Part shown: positions 1 to 6,300 of the stretch, in pieces
Layout of the letters: each line of letters begins with the position of its first letter
Numbering within the stretch: position 1 is the stretch's first letter
DNA from: Victivallales bacterium
Lineage (GTDB): Bacteria > Verrucomicrobiota > Lentisphaeria > Oligosphaerales > Oligosphaeraceae
Length of the DNA: 7,746 bases
Direction: 5' to 3'
Assembly (NCBI GenBank): GCA_900771165.1
Contig: CAAGMX010000525.1
Span: 1 to 7,746 of the forward strand
Translations under genes and position numbers: made by a program
The notes under the pieces: model-generated
What the model was told of the DNA's origin: nothing
The model's input: the letters and a program-made list of their open reading frames with translations, nothing else
Database searches by the model: none

Positions 1-1
1 C

Positions 2-319
2 GCCACCCCCGGGCAGATGAACTGGAAGACCCCCGTCACCGCCAATGACTTCCGGGTCATCCTCTACCGGAATGGCGGCACCGCCACCAACGTCCGGGTG
101 GATCAGGTCACCGACGCCAAGGGCAACCCCCTCACCAACGCCGCCGCCACCATCCGCTGCCGTCTGGTCATCACCCCCACCATGACCAACACCAGCACCG
201 AGCCCATCCCCAGCGGCGTGGAAACCATCGAGGTGCGCCCCTTCGCTGACGCCATCTATGACGCCAACGACAATGTGGCCTCCGAAACCTCCACCTCCGG
301 AGAACTGCCCCTCTCCGCC
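2..319 (+). other. Partial Ig-like beta-sandwich domain (C-terminal part)
   Basis: Residues 1-106 alternate hydrophobic and polar residues as beta-strands do. They finish with a strand followed by a D-A-N-D-N turn (VRPFADAIYDANDN, about residues 79-92). This resembles the end of bacterial Ig-like domains of the Big_5/SwmB sort, where a final strand leads into an 'xDxAGN' turn; the same ending recurs at the right edge of the window (DWAGNP). The N-terminal half, including any 'F-S-x-x-(I/M)' strand, would lie upstream. The boundaries are estimated by eye. Confidence 0.45.
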
Positions 320-3300
320 ATCGGCGGTCTCTTCCTCTGCAAGAGCTCCCTGGGGCCTGACAACGGCTCCATCGCCCTCCGCTTCTCCAAGCGCATCGTG
401 GGCAACGCCAGCGGCACCAAGCCCATGAACCTGCTGAAGATTGCGGAAGACGAAAGAATGGTGGATTCCCAGCTGGGCGTCTCCTCCATTGAATTGAAGT
501 CCACCATCACCTCCAAGAACTTCAAGGCCTATGCGGTCTACAGCGACAACAGCGAGTCCCCGCTGACCCTGGTCCACAATACCAAGGGACATTACAATGG
601 CGGACTCTTCCACCGGGAAGGCTCCAACTACGTGGTCATCGACTTGCTGGCCGGGGGGAACATGGATGACAACCTGCCCCTCCTGGCGCCCTCTGGCAAG
701 ACCCTCAAGGCCATCCGCCTGGAGTTCCAGAACATCTACGACTACCAGGGCGACAAGCTCACGGACGCCTCCGTGACCCTGACGGCCCACGCTCCCTTCC
801 AGCCCGGCATGGCCGGACTCCTGCCTCCCATGTTCTCCAACAAGAAGGGAAGCTACACCTTCATCCACGCCCCCGGCTGCGAGAGCGGCAATCCTGACAT
901 GGATCCTAGCCATGTCATCGGCACCGTGGACTCCCCCAGCGGGACCGTCCACCCCGGATACTTCGGCGATCCCAAGTATGTCTGGGTCAAGGCTGACAAC
1001 TCCAATGGCGTCTATGCCTTCCAGCATGACCTGGTGGATACCACCCTCGAAGACGGCGTGGACGCCGGCGAGATGTATCTGGGCATGTATTACCGCGACT
1101 TGGATGCGGATGGCCGCATTGATGCCGTGGACATGAACTTCTTCAACCCCTGGGGCCACGATCCCAAATTCCCTGCCGAACTGACCGTGGGCGCCAAGGC
1201 CGCCGAACGCTTCGTGATCTGGGTCCACTCCGACGATCCCGAGAATGTGGAGACCAAGGTTTCCAATGAGGGCATCGCCTGGAGCGGTTTCCCCGGCCTC
1301 TCCTCCTATCCTCTGAATAGCACCACCAAAGATGCCCGCCTCAACCAGGCCCTGGAAGCCAACGACGTGCCCACTGGATGGAGAAAGGCGGAGGTGACCA
1401 GCGTCACCGTCATCCAGCAGAACGCCAACCATCCCCTCACCGGGGCCCTGGGCATGGCCGGATGGAGAACGGACAATGACAGCGATTTCATCTACTCCAC
1501 CCTCCGCGTGCAGTTCGACCAGACCAATGTCTCTCCCCGCACCCGGGGCGACCGCCAAGTCATGGTCACCTATGTGAATCCCCGGGATGACGAGAACCAG
1601 ATCTACGATCGTCGTCACGCCTCTGGCGTGGAGGCCACGCCTCTCACCAAGGGGGAAGTGGAAGTCGAGTACAAGTATGTGGACGGCGAGGGCAAGGACG
1701 CTTCTGTCAAGGTGAAGCATCAAAATGTGAACGCCGCCTGGGAAGACGTGGAGTTCTCCGTGGAGGATGAAACCGCCGGCATCTACTGGGTTCGCAAGGC
1801 GGGTCTCACCGAGGCTGAGGCGAAGGACACCGGCGCATTGGACGCCATCTGGGTCTGCGACTCCTTCGGCCCTGCCTGCGCCTGGGACGGCGTGGCGCCT
1901 CAGGCGGTCACCGCCGTGGCCTGGAGAGCCACCCCCTATACCAAGGTCTCCTCCTCCGATACCCTGGATACCTACGAATACGTGGATGTCCGCTTCTCCG
2001 AACCCATCCTGGGCGCGGACGACCTGGGTCTCTACCAGGGAGAGGTGGAGAACATTGTCTCCGGCTTCGCCGCCAGCGAGGAGTCCTACTGGGAACTGGC
2101 GGACGGCCCCATCGGCGCTTCCTTCATCAACGACAGCACCATTCGCTTCCGCCTCCAGACCGGAAAGCGGGTCACTGATTTGAACTTCGCCTACCGGGGC
2201 ACCCTCTACCCTGTCTCCTCCCCCATGGAGCATGCTCTGGGACCCGGCTCCGTCAACGGAGAATGGGGCGCCTTCAGGTTCTCCGCCCCCGGTGCTCATC
2301 CCGTCCAGACCTCCTACCAGGTCCTGGGCGGCGCCTCTGACGAGGCCATCGAAGTCTTCCGCATTGAGAACGCCGCCGCCGCCAGCATCCAGAACGGCAA
2401 GTCCCTCATGACCTTCGGCAATGGCGGCTCCATCGGCGGAACCACCGAGTTCGGCGAAGCCGCCACTTTGACGGTTCAGCCCTTCAACAGCACGCCGGAA
2501 AGCCATGGCGGACGCAAGGACGTGAAGGCCTACGCCGCCAGCGCCCAGGGAGGCGCCTTCGCCGCCTCTGATGTGAAGCTGGCCTTCAAGGAGGGCTCCA
2601 TCACTGTGGGAGCCATCGCCACCAGCAGCCATCCCGGCGCCGGCTTCTATGCCACCCTCACCAATGTGTCCGTCACCAACGCCAGGCTGAATGATTGGAA
2701 CACCGGTTCCGAATGGGACATTCCCAGCCAGGAGAACACCGGTGCCTTCTACTCCTTCTCCGCACCTTCCGCCACCAGCTACGTCACCAGCGCCTACAGC
2801 AGCGAGAAGACCCCCTCCAACACCCTCCTCTCCGGTCCTCTCTACCTCTATGGAAAGGCCATGGCCCAGCACAAGACGGCCACCAGCCGCACCAACGTGG
2901 GCGAGATCCTCACCGTGGCTGCCTTGGATGTGGCCGCTCCCGACAGCTACAAGCTCACCGGCGTGAAGGTGCGCCTGGTGGATACTGCCAATGGCGCCTT
3001 CGATCCCGTCGTGGCTCTCAAGCCCCTGGCGGATGATGCCACCAGCGGCGTCCTCCTCTATGATCTGAACAACAAGACCTACATCCCCCTCTCCACCGAC
3101 AAGCTGGCCTGGAGCGATCTCCTGCAGAACGAGGAAGGCCTCCTCTACCGGGAAGTCACCCTGAAGCCCCTCTCTCCTGTGGCTCTGCCCCAAATGGGCG
3201 GCGAGGCCAACTCCGCCGATTTCGAGATCCGGGTGGTGCCCAGCGACGAGTTCCGCTTCGGCAACTCCTTCTATGCCGAAATCCCCGATGACGGCCTCTT

Positions 3301-6300
3301 CCTGGGCGCCTACCAGTCCACCGACAGCGTGGCCACCACTTGGGGAACCCCCAACGGCACCAAGGGATACCGCCTCACCGACACCCGCTACTTCGACCGT
3401 AACCAGGATGACCGCTGGACTCCCGGCGAACCTCTGGCCAATTGCGAGGACACCGCTTCCAGCTACACCTTCCGCCCCTACTTCGATGGCGGACGGGGCC
3501 TCAACATGTATCGCGCCTGCACCAGCAAGCTGGATCTCCAGGAGAACGGGGTCAACACCCGGGAGATCTACTACGCCAAGAAGAACGGCGCCCTGAATCC
3601 CGAAAGCAAGCCCTGGAACGGACTCTTCGACCGGAACAACATCGCCGGAATCGATGCCTCCGGCAGCAGCTACGACCTGGAGTACAACGTCTCCTACGAA
3701 CCCGGCGATGACATGTGGTACGATGTGGGCGGAACCCTGGGCGTCTACGACGAGGGAATCGACATCCCCATCCTCTCCAATGCCAACGGATTCCTCCTTC
3801 CTTGGGCCATCCAGGAGTTCGGCGCCCGCGGGGCCCAGTTCCGGGCCGCCGCTCCCGCCGTCGCCGGCGATGTCTCCACGGGTAGCGTCTCCGCTCCCAG
3901 CACCGAGCCCATCCCTGTCCTGGCCGTGAACATGCAGGATGCCTCCCGCGGCTTCGGACCCCGCTTCGTCCTGGATGGGGCCATTCTCCTGGAGACGGTC
4001 TCCAAGAGCATGGCCGCCGGCGCCCACACCCTGGTCTTCCAGGCCGCGGACGCCACCCTGTCCTTGGACGGCGGCGCCCCGGTTCCCGCTCCCGCCCAGG
4101 TGGGCGAACGGGTGATTGTGAAGGACGCCGATGGCAATGCCTTCCTGGTGGCTCGTCGCCTGGATGACGCCTCCGACTTCAATGGAGACGGCATCTACTC
4201 CGACGAGGCCATGCCTCTGCCCACCGCCGACCAGGTGGTGAATCTGAAGGTGGGCGGGGAGACCGCCCGGGATATCCAGCAGCCCTCCGCCATCACCGGC
4301 GTGCGCATTCTGGCCGTGGGAACGGAGGCCCAGGTGGGCGATTCCTCCCTCACCCGGGTGGGCACCAAGCTCGCTTGGAATGGCGGCGCCTCCGTGGATG
4401 CCAGCCAGGCCGGAACCTATGTCCTCAAGGGCAGCACGGGATCCTCCGGCGACTACATCGTGGTCCAGACCACGGTGCTGGGCGGCGCCACCGCCGAGAC
4501 CCTCCCCGTCTACCATGCCAATGGTCGGGTGGTCACCCCCCTGGCCAATATCACCGGCGTGGAAATCGTGGCCGTGGGCGACATGCTGAAGCAGGGATGG
4601 TATACCGTCTCCTATGACGGAGGCACCATCGCCTTCGGCAACGGCGGCTCTGCCAAGCTGCCTGCCAAGGGAGAGGTGGCTCTGGTCTACGGAGACGGCG
4701 AGTCCCAGGACTACAGCCGCTCCTACCTGGTGGTGCGGCGCACCAATGCCGCCCTGCCCAACAAGGCCACCACCGACCGGGTCTTCGTGAACCAGAACAG
4801 CCTCCACTGGGTGGATGTCACCGTCCACAATGTCTCCGGCGTCACCCCCAGTCACTTCGCTCCTCTGAGCAAGGACAGCACCAGCGGCATCTCCCTCTGG
4901 TGGGATGTGGACGCCTCCGGCAACTTCTCCGCCGGCGACATGTTCGTGCCTCTCCTGGAAACCCCTGTCTTCCAGGGCGGCGGCGACACTTGGACCTGCA
5001 GCCTCATTCCCGACCCGGCCTTCATGACCGCCTGGCTGGGAACCCCCGTGGATAGCGACTTCCAGAAGAACCACAACTTCTTCGTCTGCGTCCGCACCAC
5101 CGCCGACATGTCCTTCGGCGACAGCTTCCGCATGAACGCCAGCTTCCTGGAACCCTCCGAGCCGCTCTACGGCCTCAGCGACTATCGCTGCCAGGATACT
5201 TCCATCGCCTTCGGCACCAATCCCACGGGACGCCGGGGCGACCATATCACCCGGGGCAATGTGGTCAGCTTCGCGGAAGCCGTGAGCAAGACCATCGCCT
5301 GCACCACCGTGACCAACACCGTCTTTGCCAAGGAAACCACTCCCGGACAAAGCGTGGATGCGGATACTCTGGTGCCTCTCACCAGCGTCACCCACTTCAT
5401 CCAGACCTCCACGGGCATCACCCCCTATGTCACCAACATCTCCATCGACCTGGTGGATGTCCAGGGCTTCGATCCCGCCGAGGCTCTCAAGCCCATGGAT
5501 GCTACCAATCCCGCCAACCGGGGACTGGTTCTTTATCGGGACAGGGATGGCAATGGACTCTTCAATCCTGCTGTGGACACGCCTGTGAAATCCACCCTCG
5601 TCTCCGAATACGACGAGATCACGGGCACGACCCACTACACCTTCCTCCTGGCCGACGAGTCCTGCACCGTGCCCACCATCCAGGATAAGAATGCCGACCT
5701 CTTCCTGGTCGCCAACATGAGCAACGAACTGCCCTTCGGGGTCAGCTTCTACGCCGCCATGGATACGGACTACATCTCCTATAGCACCGGCGCCGGAAGC
5801 GTGGCCAGTGCCGTGAAGACGGATGTCCTCTCCTCCACCATCAACGCCGAATACGGGGATCTGGTAGGGTTGGAGCAGGTGACCACCACCGGCGGTCTCC
5901 TGGTGCAATCCGCCGGCTCCGCCGTCACCGGCTACCAGCGGATCACTCTGAGCCGCACTCTGAACGGGGCCTACGAGCTCACCTGGAACGGGAGAAAGTA
6001 CATCCTCACCGACCTCTCCAAGCCCGTGACCATCACCCTGGGCGAGGGAGAATCCTCCCTGACCCTCACCTTCGATCCCCAGCGCTTCTTCCAGGAAGAT
6101 GCTTTGGTCTACTCCATCAACGGCGCTCCCGTGGACGCCCTGACGGACGAGGCGGTGCCCCTGAATAGCGTCCTCACCAGCCTGGCCGGCTCTGCCGAAT
6201 GCCTCTACACCGACGTGGACATGGATGGGCGCTTCACCTTGGGCGTGGACAAGCTGAACCAGAGCGACTCCACCATGACCATCGCTCCCGCCGACCATCT

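Noticed and set aside
17..19. First in-frame ATG as a possible translation start
   Set aside because: No Shine-Dalgarno-like sequence precedes it, the frame is already open upstream to the edge, and the residues after it (MNWKTPVTAND) are not a signal peptide.
1544..1552. RGD tripeptide (residues 515-517), with another at bases 5234-5242
   Set aside because: Two RGD triplets in 2,581 residues of an Arg/Gly/Asp-containing protein are unremarkable, and neither lies in a recognisable integrin-binding loop context.
2071..2083. Possible enzyme or protease domain in the protein
   Set aside because: I looked for catalytic motifs such as GxSxG, HExxH and DTG along the frame and saw none in a convincing context.
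1767..2183. Open frame of 138 codons on the plus strand in another frame
   Set aside because: Its Pro/Ser/Arg-rich product has low complexity and overlaps an Ig-like domain of the real frame; it is an out-of-frame reading of the same DNA.
193..3917. Identical stretch of about 19 bases (encoding STEPIP) near bases 193 and 3899
   Set aside because: The similarity does not extend to either side, and the strong codon bias makes short identical coding words likely by chance.
3745..4194. Open frame of 149 codons on the minus strand
   Set aside because: It lies fully antisense to the long + frame, its protein is rich in Ser/Arg/Ala with no recognisable domain, and such antisense frames are expected opposite codons strongly biased to C at the third base.
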